A stretch of DNA of 34,558 nucleotides from Bacteroidales bacterium (GCA_003818205.1 RPRQ01000048.1:1-34558), one strand, 5' to 3'. Positions 8,956 through 16,907 are shown, numbered from the stretch's first letter. The notes: a model not told the origin generated them from the sequence alone. Numbers and translations: made by a program.

Positions 8956-9381
8956 CTAATTTAATTCAATGTATTTTTTGAAATTATTCAATATAGATTG
9001 CCAACCCTGACGTTGTAGCTCAACTGAATTTGTTGTTTCTGCCTCAAAAGCCTCAATCACATTTGTTTTATTCCCATTTTTAATGAATTCGATTTTAACT
9101 TTTCGCCCATCGCTTAGTATATATTCAATCAGCTCGTTTGTTTTAATCGTAACATAAACGCCATCGAAATCAAAGCCGTTGCTCCCATCTTTCGATTCCA
9201 TTCTATATAGAAACTTTCCGCAAACGGTTAAATCATTCTTAGCATGAGGGGTATGCCAATCATCGCTTGCATTATTCCATTGAGTAATATGCAAAGGGGT
9301 TGTCCAATACCTCCAAACCTTGTCAATCGGTGCATTTATTAATGCTCGAACCAAAATTTGAGCTATTTTATTTGTGTTCAT
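8956..9381 (-). CDS. SRPBCC (AHSA1/START-like) domain protein
   Basis: The protein has 141 residues and no signal peptide, so it is cytoplasmic. The fold family is recognised from ILVRALINAPIDKVWRYWTTPLHITQWN at the start, where helix 1 follows the first strand. The mid-region FDFDGVYVTIKTNELIEYILSDGRKVKIEF and the C-terminal helix with RQGWQSILNNFKKYIE also fit. These proteins form a hydrophobic pocket; substrates are mostly unknown. It lies 22 bases behind the PhnB-like gene, and this pairing of AHSA1-like and VOC proteins is common in small stress or metabolite-binding operons. No finer function can be given. Confidence 0.85.
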   Translation of the reverse strand: MNTNKIAQILVRALINAPIDKVWRYWTTPLHITQWNNASDDWHTPHAKNDLTVCGKFLYRMESKDGSNGFDFDGVYVTIKTNELIEYILSDGRKVKIEFIKNGNKTNVIEAFEAETTNSVELQRQGWQSILNNFKKYIELN

Positions 9382-9403
9382 TTTTTATCACTTACCAATA
9401 CTA

Positions 9404-9844
9404 TTAATTCTTCTCAACACAGTTAAACATCCATTGAATGCCGTACTTATCGGTACAGCTACCGTAGTAAGCACCCCAAAACATATCTTGGAGTTCCATA
9501 GTAACCTTACCACCTGCCGATAATGCAACGAATAATCTTTTGGTTTCAGCTTTTGTATCAGGTTCAAGATTGATATGAACATTATTACCATGGCTCACCT
9601 TAAATCCCATTGATTCGGGAGCATCAGTAGCCATTAATAAATGACCGCCAAGAATTGGTAGTTCAATGTGCATAACAAGATCTTTATCTTCATCAGCAAT
9701 TGGAGGCATACCTTCTGCAGGAGGAATATCTCTAAAACGTGCTATTCCTCCACTTGTGAATTCTCCACCAAAAATTGATTTATAAAAATTGAATACCTCC
9801 TCGGCATTTCGATGAAAATTGAGGTATGTACTAACTCGTGCCAT
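9404..9844 (-). CDS. VOC-family PhnB-like protein
   Basis: The protein has 146 residues of the glyoxalase/bleomycin-resistance/dioxygenase (vicinal oxygen chelate) superfamily, PhnB-like subfamily. Visible marks are the opening STYLNFHRNAEEVFNFYKSIFGGEF, the middle VMHIELPILGGHLLMATDAP and the closing DMFWGAYYGSCTDKYGIQWMFN. The name PhnB reflects resemblance only: no phn genes lie nearby and no demonstrated reaction is implied. It is the first gene of a minus-strand pair with the SRPBCC gene, with a short upstream region that shows no clear promoter box. Confidence 0.88.
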   Translation of the reverse strand: MARVSTYLNFHRNAEEVFNFYKSIFGGEFTSGGIARFRDIPPAEGMPPIADEDKDLVMHIELPILGGHLLMATDAPESMGFKVSHGNNVHINLEPDTKAETKRLFVALSAGGKVTMELQDMFWGAYYGSCTDKYGIQWMFNCVEKN

Positions 9845-10028
9845 AATATAAACTGTTATTGGTTAGAGCATACTAACAACCTGATTATGGATTTGTTTAT
9901 TGAAGATTTAATACAGTAACGTCAGTTCTACGTAAGAAACAATTTAAATGAATGTTATCAGCATTTTACTTTATTGGTAAAAGTGGAACCGAGCTTGCGA
10001 ACTGAACAGAGTGAGCTCAGCGTAGCTA

Positions 10029-10132
10029 GTTCGGCGTAGCCAATGATGCCTGCCTGCCGCCTGCCTGCCGGTAGGCAGGGAAGACAGGGAAGAAAAAAGT
10101 AAGAGGCAATCCCAATATTGGCTCCGCCGAAC
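10029..10132. repeat. Imperfect inverted repeat enclosing the palindrome cluster
   Basis: The left arm GTTCGGCGTAGCCAA (10029-10043) and right arm TTGGCTCCGCCGAAC (10118-10132) pair at 14 of 15 positions. The 74 bases between them carry the CCTGCC tandem and palindrome. It looks like a structured dispersed repeat rather than coding sequence. Confidence 0.5.
10060..10079. repeat. 20-base dispersed palindrome, copy 1
   Basis: The sequence is CCTGCCTGCCGGTAGGCAGG, preceded directly by a partial tandem copy (CCTGCCTGCCG). Arms CCTGCCT/AGGCAGG are perfect. Near-identical copies occur at 11891, 18069 and 18224, all intergenic. Confidence 0.8.
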
Positions 10133-10174
10133 TTCGTTTCCATTATTCCAATCTTCCAAAAATTCAATATTAGT

Positions 10175-10320
10175 ATTAAAGTATCAATGTCGTTTAATTA
10201 AGGAATTTAACGCTAGCACGTCCTGCGGACTATGCTAGGTTAATAAACATTCCAACCCCGCATGGCGGGGCGGAGGAGTTGATTTAAAAAACGCTAACTA
10301 AACGACATTGATTAAAGTAT
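10175..10320. mobile_element. MITE-like element 1 with 10-bp target duplication
   Basis: The 126-base core at 10185-10310 begins CAATGTCGTTTA and ends with its exact reverse complement TAAACGACATTG; the arms continue with partial pairing to about 19 bases. The core is flanked by the direct repeat ATTAAAGTAT (10175-10184 and 10311-10320), the expected target-site duplication. Inside are two strong hairpins: CTAGCA..GTCC-TGC-GGAC..TGCTAG (about 10213-10238) and CCCCGC-ATG-GCGGGG (10256-10270). No coding capacity, so it must be mobilised in trans. A 10-bp duplication fits IS4-group transposases, but family assignment is inference. Confidence 0.75.
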
Positions 10321-10383
10321 TAATAAATAGCGATATAACAAGCATTCATATATCGAACTTTCGTTATAGTAATAACTTATCAA

Positions 10384-11715
10384 CTAAATCATCTTCCCCA
10401 CCCAATGATCTGAACGTAGGTAGATAAAAGAGACCGACGATAGTAAAATGCCATACAGAATCTCAACTGTCCAGACAACTGTTAGCGGTTGCATAAAGAC
10501 CAAAGCAAAAACAAAGGTTAAAAGGATATAAATGGCGAGAATCCCTATCTCAAGAAGTAATGAGATATTCGTTTTCCCTGTTCCTGAAACGCTATTGAAC
10601 AGGACAAATCCCATGGCAAGCAATACCGATGCAATGGTGATTATGTGCATAATTGGTAAAGCCATTTCAATGATTGATGGGTCGTTGGTATAAACCTGAA
10701 TAATTAGCCGTGGAAACATGCTACAGATCACCGAAAGAACAACCGAAAACCCCGCTGCAACCAATGCAATGCGCCATGTCAATGACAGAACCTCTTTCGA
10801 TCGTCCTTGCCCAATTACGAAGCTCACCAGTGAGTTTGCAGCCGTTGCAAAGCCCATAATGGGTATAAGGAGAACAACATAGATACTTCTAATAATATTT
10901 GAGGCGGCTAATTCAACCTCACCCATCTTCTCAATAATTAAGAAAAAGATAAACCAGATTGAGAACGAGAAAAAATTCTGAAGCATTAAAGGAATGGATA
11001 CTTTAAAAATGCGTGACATCATCTCTGAATCATACCTGTAAAACTTGAAAATATGGAACTCCTTTATATTCTTGTTTAGTATTGTATAAACAATGAATGC
11101 CCCAGCTCCTGAAAATTCAGCGATAACCGATGCTAATCCCGCTCCGCTTACACCCATCTTTGGGAATCCAAAATGACCAAATACCAATGAGTAACCAAAG
11201 AAAACGTTAACAATGACCATGGTTAATGTTGTATAGGTAATTACCTTTGTCTTACCAATTCCTACATAAAATGCCCTGTATGAAAAATAGGTGAAGGCAA
11301 AGAATAACCCCCAAATCCGATATCTTAGGAATTCGTAGCTAGCATTGAATACGCTCTCCGATTCTACAATACTATAAAGAATTGTTTTCCCGAATAGTTC
11401 GAACAATACAATTAAAATGACAGCTAAAAAAAGTAAGAAGTATTGGGTATGCTCAATAATACTACCTATCTCTTTATTCTTTCCCTCTCCAAATCGTCGA
11501 GCAACCATTATCTGCGCACCCACACCAACGCCCCAACCAAGCATAATAATAGCAAGGTAAAAAAGGCCTCCGATTGCTCCGCCTCCTAAAGCAACATCAC
11601 CTAAACTACCTAGAAATGCTGTATCGGTAACGTTTATCACATTCTGCGCAACGCTACCAATCATTATGGGGAACGCAATATCCCAAACCCTTCGGTACGA
11701 AATAGAAGTTTTCAA
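10384..11715 (-). CDS. MATE-family multidrug/metabolite efflux transporter
   Basis: About 443 residues with twelve predicted hydrophobic helices arranged as two related halves, placing it in the inner membrane as a cation-coupled antiporter. Family marks are the N-terminal WDIAFPIMIGSVAQNVINVTDTAFLG and the region GLFYLAIIMLGWGVGVGAQIMVARRFGEG. In the second half, FATAANSLVSFVIGQGRSKEV is the repeat counterpart of that block. There is no ATG near the start: the frame opens with TTG at 11760, and an internal TTG at 11715 gives the more usual beginning MKTSISYRRVWDIAFP, which I prefer. Substrate unknown. The gene stands alone between two MITE-like elements. Confidence 0.9.
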   Translation of the reverse strand: MKTSISYRRVWDIAFPIMIGSVAQNVINVTDTAFLGSLGDVALGGGAIGGLFYLAIIMLGWGVGVGAQIMVARRFGEGKNKEIGSIIEHTQYFLLFLAVILIVLFELFGKTILYSIVESESVFNASYEFLRYRIWGLFFAFTYFSYRAFYVGIGKTKVITYTTLTMVIVNVFFGYSLVFGHFGFPKMGVSGAGLASVIAEFSGAGAFIVYTILNKNIKEFHIFKFYRYDSEMMSRIFKVSIPLMLQNFFSFSIWFIFFLIIEKMGEVELAASNIIRSIYVVLLIPIMGFATAANSLVSFVIGQGRSKEVLSLTWRIALVAAGFSVVLSVICSMFPRLIIQVYTNDPSIIEMALPIMHIITIASVLLAMGFVLFNSVSGTGKTNISLLLEIGILAIYILLTFVFALVFMQPLTVVWTVEILYGILLSSVSFIYLRSDHWVGKMI

Positions 11716-11760
11716 AGTCTTTTTTTGAAATAATGGGCAAATGTAATAAACAATAAACAA

Positions 11761-11790
11761 ACACAGAGGTACTGAGACACAGAGTTAATT
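11761..11790. repeat. CACAGAG-type dispersed repeat, fragment
   Basis: ACACAGAGGTACTGAGACACAGAG shares its GAGACAC / CACAGAG words with segments at 18053-18100 and 24525-24556. It lies just upstream of the MATE reading frame. Confidence 0.5.
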
Positions 11791-11890
11791 AACGTGAGTT
11801 CGATCTTAGAAATGATAATATTTTTCTGGTTTGCAATTTGTTACGCATTTTTATTCTGTGTTGGAATGATGGAACTGGAGCAAAGCAGAA

Positions 11891-11910
11891 CCTGTCTACC
11901 GGCAGGCAGG
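11891..11910. repeat. 20-base dispersed palindrome, copy 2
   Basis: CCTGTCTACCGGCAGGCAGG is the reverse-orientation form of the copy at 10060, with one base changed. A TTGGAATGATGGAA segment precedes it, echoing the reverse-strand TTGGAAGATTGGAATAATGG near 10140. Confidence 0.75.
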
Positions 11911-12000
11911 GAACAATGGAGGCTCTTCTAGCATATTTTCTTCCCAGCCTACCAACAGGCCTAATGGGGCTTGATTTTTGTTTTAATGAAAATTACTACA

Positions 12001-12105
12001 AATAGGTTGTCGCTCTACGACTTTAAAAAGCAGCATCGCTGCTAACTATTTGTAGGATAGATAATCATATTTTAGCTGAAAGCAGCATAGCTAAGACCTA
12101 TCGAA
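12001..12105. repeat. Structured non-coding segment with nested hairpins
   Basis: A perfect hairpin AGCAGC-ATC-GCTGCT lies at 12029-12043 and a second pairing TAGCT/AGCTA at 12073-12093; the word AAGCAGCAT occurs in both. The outer words ATAGGT (12002) and ACCTAT (12096) can also pair. It looks like a dispersed repeat or structured RNA; only one copy is in the window. Confidence 0.35.
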
Positions 12106-12146
12106 TTAGATTTTTTTTCTCGGTTAATAATGATAAAAAATCTTCG

Positions 12147-12281
12147 GATTAAGAATCAATGTCGTTTACTTAAGGTTGATAAAACGCTGTCAGGTTAACC
12201 AACTTGATTGACCTTTCAGAGTCGGAAGACCTGAAAGAATCAATTGCAAAATCCTTAAGTAAACGACAATGGATTAAGAAT
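12147..12281. mobile_element. MITE-like element 2 with 10-bp target duplication
   Basis: The 115-base core at 12157-12271 starts CAATGTCGTTTACTTAAGG and ends with CCTTAAGTAAACGACAATG, arms that match at 18 of 19 positions. Direct repeats GATTAAGAAT flank it (12147-12156 and 12272-12281). The outer bases are the same as element 1 (CAATGTCGTTTA-N-TTA), but most of the interior is different: it holds the hairpin CTTTCAG..GTC-GGAA-GAC..CTGAAAG (12213-12237). There is no coding capacity. The shared ends and equal duplication length argue for one transposase acting on both. Confidence 0.78.
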
Positions 12282-12390
12282 ACTCAATTGACATGAAATT
12301 ATACCGAAGAGTAACGATAACCATTAAACACTTTGAATATTCGTGTTTTTTTTATTACTTGCATCAACCAAATTGTAACAGTGTAATTAG

Positions 12391-13305
12391 ATGCCTTCAA
12401 ACTTCGTATTTAAAGGATTTTCAAAGGTAATTGTTGTGTTAATTATAGCATTACCAATTCTAAATAGCTGTGGTAGCAGAAGCAATAAAGAGCAATCCGC
12501 TGAATCGAAAGAAAATTTTTTACCCGATACCTTATCGATGCTAGTTAAATTTGAAAACTCTCTCTTCCCCCTACCCTCACCCTACCAAGCATCAACCCTG
12601 ATAAGAAAAAAAAATATTCAATACGATGAAAGCATTATTAGCTCACTGAATAATTATCAACATTTTAGCACCGCCTTCAAGAAAGCGTTAAACCTAGGAA
12701 TTTACGGTACAGATCTAAGCTATTTAAACATTTACGATCGCACCCCAGAATCCATCAGCTACCTTAGCGTTATTAAGAACCTTAGCGATCAATTGGGGAT
12801 CTCAGCATCTTTCGATGAATCATTTTTTTCATCGGTTGAAAAAAATATCAACAATAAAGATTCTATTTTAGTGATACTTTCCAAAACCTACAGAAATACC
12901 GATTCATACCTAAGGGTTAACGACAGAAAAAATATTGGCTCGTTAATACTTGCAGGCGGTTGGGTTGAAAGCCTATACATTCTCACTAAAATTGGTAGAG
13001 GAACAAACGATCGCGAGATAATAAACCGTATTGGAGAGCAGAAACATCCTTTGGATAATCTGATAGAGATACTAACCCCCTACTACTACAAATCACAAGA
13101 GTTTTCAACCTTAATCGATGGCCTTATCGATTTGGCCTACGAATTCGACGGGGTTATCTACTCCTATTCATACAAAGAGCCTAAAATTGATGTTGATAAT
13201 AAAATAATTTATATACACAGCGAGTCGAGGGTTGTGATGTCGGAGTATCACCTCGAAACGGTAAGTAGAAAAATTGAGGCAATACGCAATCAAATTATCG
13301 GCTAA
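12391..13305 (+). CDS. Uncharacterised lipoprotein
   Basis: The protein has 304 residues with a lipoprotein signal: a hydrophobic stretch VIVVLIIALPILNSC with lipobox LNSC and lipidated Cys at residue 27. The residues after Cys (GSRSNKEQ) do not form a clear acidic surface-export signal, so inner versus outer membrane cannot be decided. The mature part is mostly helical-looking, with a central SLILAGGWVESLYILTKIG segment that is reminiscent of other Bacteroidales hypothetical lipoproteins. I recognise no known domain. It is the first gene of an apparent three-gene unit, 23 bases before the small secreted protein and upstream of the TerB-ABC gene, so a role with that transporter is plausible but unproven. 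Confidence 0.75.
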   Translation: MPSNFVFKGFSKVIVVLIIALPILNSCGSRSNKEQSAESKENFLPDTLSMLVKFENSLFPLPSPYQASTLIRKKNIQYDESIISSLNNYQHFSTAFKKALNLGIYGTDLSYLNIYDRTPESISYLSVIKNLSDQLGISASFDESFFSSVEKNINNKDSILVILSKTYRNTDSYLRVNDRKNIGSLILAGGWVESLYILTKIGRGTNDREIINRIGEQKHPLDNLIEILTPYYYKSQEFSTLIDGLIDLAYEFDGVIYSYSYKEPKIDVDNKIIYIHSESRVVMSEYHLETVSRKIEAIRNQIIG

Positions 13306-13328
13306 TCGGCTGAACCTTGCTAAAACCT

Positions 13329-13757
13329 ATGAAAACAAAAAAAACAATTATTTATTTAGCTCTGATCACAGCACTCTCATTCACTGCAATACCTACTTAC
13401 TCTCAGGTTGAGCAGTTACAAAATATTTGCTCCTTGTATTTCTCACCTGAGTTCATATCGGATGGACAAGAATATTTTGCATCGCTTAAACCCGATCAAA
13501 AGGTTGAATTCAGAACCACCTTCTACGGAGAAAATACTTATAGGATTGTGGCATGTACAAACCTTAAAAAAGGGGACTTGGTTTTCACGGTATTCGATAC
13601 CGAAAAAAATCTCCTTTTCTCCAATGCAAGCTATAATTTCTCTCAATACTGGGATTTCAAGTTTACATCAACCATTACCTGTATCATTCAGGTTGATGTG
13701 AAAAGTATAAAATTTACGCCTGGCTTCGTAATGCTTCTTATAGGTTACAAGCCATAA
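13329..13757 (+). CDS. Small secreted protein of unknown function
   Basis: The protein has 142 residues from the ATG at 13329; an in-frame TTG at 13317 adds four residues but would leave only a short gap after the lipoprotein. A signal peptide is clear (KKTIIYLALITALSFTAIPTYSQ). The mature part of about 115 residues alternates short strands (VEFRTTFYG, TYRIVACTN, DLVFTVFD, YWDFKFTST, TCIIQVDVK), suggesting a single beta-sandwich, perhaps similar in shape to a bacterial pre-peptidase C-terminal domain. Two Cys in the mature part could pair in the periplasm. No enzyme motif. It ends 38 bases before the ABC gene and is probably co-transcribed with it. Confidence 0.7.
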   Translation: MKTKKTIIYLALITALSFTAIPTYSQVEQLQNICSLYFSPEFISDGQEYFASLKPDQKVEFRTTFYGENTYRIVACTNLKKGDLVFTVFDTEKNLLFSNASYNFSQYWDFKFTSTITCIIQVDVKSIKFTPGFVMLLIGYKP

Positions 13758-13795
13758 TAGCTTTTTATATTTTAATACTAGCAAACCTTTGATGA

Positions 13796-16700
13796 ATGAG
13801 CGAGTCGATTCTTAAAGCGCTAATGCAATTATTTGCAATTATAGCCCACCCAGAGGACGAAGAGGTTGAGGTTGAAGGGAAAAGTGATCGACGATCTGTT
13901 GTTGAGAGTTTTCTTAAAAATCAACTCAACCTAGAACTTGTCCGAGAATACTTAAAGGTATTTGATTATTACTACAACCTTCATCAGGAGAAGCAAAGCG
14001 AGAAAAGCAAGACAAAAAAAAGAACCTCATCGAGTTCGGTTCGAGTTCTAAAAATTTGTACCCAAATAAACGAGGAGCTAACCCAGCAACAAAAAATAGT
14101 AGTTCTTTTCAGGCTCCTTGAATTCGTTAAAACTAACGATGGAGATGTAACCGAGCAGGAGATGGCCTTCATCTCAACCGTATCTGAATCGTTCCATATC
14201 CCTGAGGATGAGTACTCTCAAATCTGCGATTACGTACTCTCCCCCTTCGATAAAATCATCCTAAACGACAATATTCTAGTTATCAACAATCAACGCGAAT
14301 ATTTTATCAAGGGTATTCGCCACATCTACTCCGAATCGTTCCAGGGGGAGCTAAAGGTTATCAATATTGAATCGGCCAATATCCTTTTTCTCCGTTATTT
14401 AGGCGAACATGAGCTTTACCTAAACGGTCACCTTTTACTAAAAGATAAAATATACGTTCTTAATACCGGTTCATCGATCCGTAACAATAAGATAAAGCCT
14501 ATATACTTTAGCAATATTGTAAGTAGGTTTGCCATTGACCGAATTAAAGAGAAAATTCTTTTTGAGGTTAAGAATGTAGAGTTCAAGTTTAATGGTGGTA
14601 AAATTGGGCTGCACGATGTATCCTTTACGCAAGAATCGGGTCAGCTGGTTGGGATTATGGGTGCTTCAGGTGCAGGGAAATCAACCCTTCTGAATGTTCT
14701 TAACGGTACAGAAATACCTTCATCGGGGAGTGTTCTAATTAATAATTTCGATATTCATCATCAACAAGATATTGTTGAGGGGTTGATTGGTTTTGTTTCG
14801 CAGGACGACCTTCTTATCGAGGAGTTGACCGTTTTCCAAAACCTTTACTACAACGCAAAACTTTGCTTCGATAATTATACAGAACCTCAGATTGTTGAAG
14901 TTGTTGACAAGATGCTCATTAGCCTTGGCCTCCACGAGATTAAGGGTATGAAAGTTGGTTCCCCTCTTAACAAAAAGATTAGCGGAGGTCAACGGAAACG
15001 GTTAAACATTGCGCTTGAACTAATCCGTGAGCCCGCAATACTTTTCCTCGATGAGCCAACATCAGGGCTGAGCTCAAGAGACTCTGAAAATATACTTGAC
15101 TTACTCAAGGAGTTAACCCTAAAAGGGAAGCTCGTTTTCGTTGTAATCCACCAGCCATCATCGGATATCTTTAAAATGTTTGATAAGCTGCTAATCCTCG
15201 ATACTGGCGGATTCCTTATCTATGATGGCGATCCCATTGAATCGATTATCTACTTTAAATCCCGAGTACAACAGGCAAACTGGAACGAAAGTGAGTGTAC
15301 GCTTTGCGGGAATGTCAACCCCGAACAAATCTTCAACATCGTTGAAGCCAATGTAATTGATGAGTACGGGAACCCAACCCGTTCTCGCAAAACAAGTCCC
15401 GATGAATGGACTGAACACTACAAAAAGAGCTCTTCAGCCCAAGAAAAAGTAACCTTTATCCCCTCAGAGCTACCAAAAATTCAGTTCAAAATACCTAATT
15501 GGATTAAACAGCTAAAGGTTTTTGTTCAAAGAGATGTCCTTTCAAAATTGGCCAACACTCAGTATATGATAATCAATATACTTGAGGCACCAATCCTTGC
15601 TCTGCTCTTGTCGTATATCATCAAGTTCTACAACGTTGATATTGCCAATGAGGTTGGTTATACCCTTTTAGATAACGATAACCTCCCAGTCTATCTCTTC
15701 ATGTCAGTAATTGTGGCAATATTCATTGGGTTAACCGTTAGCGCTGAGGAGATTATAAAGGATAGAAAAATACTAAAACGAGAAGCATTCCTTAATCTTA
15801 GCTGGTCGAGCTATTTGATGTCAAAAGTGTCTATTCTATTGGTGCTTTCAGCGCTTCAAGCATTGCTATTCGTTGTAATCGGAAACACCGTTCTTGAGAT
15901 AAGGGGAATGTATTTTGAGTACTGGTTGGTACTCTTCAGCACATGGATATCTGCAAGTTTACTGGGTCTTGTCATCTCCGATAGTTTCAAAACAGTTGTT
16001 ACCATTTATATACTCATCCCGTTCTTGGTTATTCCACAGATCATTTTGAGCGGAATAATCGTAAAGTACGAGAAGTTGAATCCATCCATTTCATCGCCAA
16101 GTAGTATTCCGATATACGGGGAGGTTATTCTTGCCCGTTGGGCATACGAAGCCCTCGCAGTATATCAGCATAAAGAGAACAAGTACCAAAAGCAGTTCTT
16201 CAAGTACGATGAGGCCATGAGTATTTCCGATTACAAGCGAAACTACTGGCTTAAAACGCTCAATAATAAAGTTGATCTCTGCGAAAGGAATTATAAAGAC
16301 CCCAAAAAAACGGATCAGGTTAAAAGGGCTTTTAGAGTAATTAAGAACGAGATTAATAAAGAGATGTACTCGGTTTCGGGTTCATCATTAAAGTTTGCGA
16401 AGCATAATCAGTTAATCATCGATAGCAAGCCTACAGAAGCCATACTAAAGGATATCAAGGAGTATCTTGAAACGCTCAGAAAATACTACATAAAGCTTTA
16501 CAACAAGGCAAGCAACGAAAAAGATTTAATAATATCGAACCAACAGCAAACACCTGAGAGCAAAGAGGCGTTCTTAAAACTAAAGCGTAGCTACTTCAAC
16601 GAGAGTTTATCAGATTTAGTAAGGAACTCAGGCGAAGTGGATCGAATCATTGAATATAAGGGGAATCTCATTCAAAAGGTTGACCCTATCTTCCTGTACT

Positions 16701-16897
16701 CTGAGTCAAGGTTACTCCGATCACACTTTTATGCGCCTTCAAAGCAGATATTTGGGTTCTTTATCAGCACTTTTTGGGTTAATATATTTATTATCTGGTT
16801 ATCGTGTATTATGCTATACCTAGTCCTATACTATAGACTACTAAAGAAAGGGTTGGACTTGCTCGAAAAATTCACTGGGAATAAGGAGTCTGACTAG
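13796..16897 (+). CDS. Large ABC protein: TerB-like region, ABCG-like ATPase and membrane domain
   Basis: The protein has 1033 residues. Residues 1 to about 155 are helical and resemble the TerB tellurite-resistance/stress domain (EFVKTNDGDVTEQEMAFISTVSESF). Residues about 170-250 form a small beta-rich region (ELYLNGHLLLKDKIYVL) that could be a degenerate FHA-like fold. The ATPase has Walker A GASGAGKST at 289-297, signature SGGQRKR from 396, Walker B LFLDEP around 416-421 and an H-loop His near 452. The membrane part has about five helices at 590-756, then a roughly 230-residue non-membrane insertion, then one last helix at about 988-1015. ATPase before membrane domain is the ABCG/White order. 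Substrate unknown. It ends at a bidirectional terminator. Confidence 0.85.
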   Translation: MSESILKALMQLFAIIAHPEDEEVEVEGKSDRRSVVESFLKNQLNLELVREYLKVFDYYYNLHQEKQSEKSKTKKRTSSSSVRVLKICTQINEELTQQQKIVVLFRLLEFVKTNDGDVTEQEMAFISTVSESFHIPEDEYSQICDYVLSPFDKIILNDNILVINNQREYFIKGIRHIYSESFQGELKVINIESANILFLRYLGEHELYLNGHLLLKDKIYVLNTGSSIRNNKIKPIYFSNIVSRFAIDRIKEKILFEVKNVEFKFNGGKIGLHDVSFTQESGQLVGIMGASGAGKSTLLNVLNGTEIPSSGSVLINNFDIHHQQDIVEGLIGFVSQDDLLIEELTVFQNLYYNAKLCFDNYTEPQIVEVVDKMLISLGLHEIKGMKVGSPLNKKISGGQRKRLNIALELIREPAILFLDEPTSGLSSRDSENILDLLKELTLKGKLVFVVIHQPSSDIFKMFDKLLILDTGGFLIYDGDPIESIIYFKSRVQQANWNESECTLCGNVNPEQIFNIVEANVIDEYGNPTRSRKTSPDEWTEHYKKSSSAQEKVTFIPSELPKIQFKIPNWIKQLKVFVQRDVLSKLANTQYMIINILEAPILALLLSYIIKFYNVDIANEVGYTLLDNDNLPVYLFMSVIVAIFIGLTVSAEEIIKDRKILKREAFLNLSWSSYLMSKVSILLVLSALQALLFVVIGNTVLEIRGMYFEYWLVLFSTWISASLLGLVISDSFKTVVTIYILIPFLVIPQIILSGIIVKYEKLNPSISSPSSIPIYGEVILARWAYEALAVYQHKENKYQKQFFKYDEAMSISDYKRNYWLKTLNNKVDLCERNYKDPKKTDQVKRAFRVIKNEINKEMYSVSGSSLKFAKHNQLIIDSKPTEAILKDIKEYLETLRKYYIKLYNKASNEKDLIISNQQQTPESKEAFLKLKRSYFNESLSDLVRNSGEVDRIIEYKGNLIQKVDPIFLYSESRLLRSHFYAPSKQIFGFFISTFWVNIFIIWLSCIMLYLVLYYRLLKKGLDLLEKFTGNKESD

Positions 16898-16907
16898 TTG
16901 AAAAAAC

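Larger units (their letters stand above)
9845..10383. other. Repeat-rich intergenic region left of the MATE gene
   Basis: No gene seen. It contains an imperfect 15-base inverted repeat (10029-10043 with 10118-10132), a tandem of CCTGCCTGCCG units ending in a palindrome (10060-10079), a segment resembling TTGGAAGATTGGAATAATGGAA on the minus strand (about 10138-10160), and an inverted-repeat element with target duplication (10175-10320). Open frames here are made of repeats and are not credible proteins. Confidence 0.6.
11716..12390. other. Repeat-rich intergenic region right of the MATE gene
   Basis: No gene seen. It carries an ACACAGAG..GAGACACAGAG repeat (11761-11790), a TTGGAATGATGGAA segment followed by a CCTGTCTACCGG palindrome (11866-11910), a degenerate second palindrome (about 11945-11962), a structured segment with AGCAGC-ATC-GCTGCT hairpin (12001-12105) and MITE-like element 2 (12147-12281). 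The lipoprotein promoter should lie in 12282-12390; TTTG near 12333 and TTACTTGC near 12354 are a weak candidate pair. Confidence 0.6.

Noticed and set aside
9958-10170. Two overlapping minus-strand reading frames of about 60-70 codons
   Set aside because: They run through the CCTGCC tandem and inverted repeats, have no recognisable domain and owe their length to repeat composition.
11733-11745. Promoter box TACATTTG before the MATE gene
   Set aside because: The box fits TAnnTTTG, but the only TTTG upstream is about 12 bases away, too close for the -33 element, and the start codon itself is uncertain; not listed as a feature.
10185-12271. Composite transposon carrying the MATE gene
   Set aside because: Each element has its own 10-bp target duplication, so they inserted independently; a composite move would duplicate only the outer flanks.
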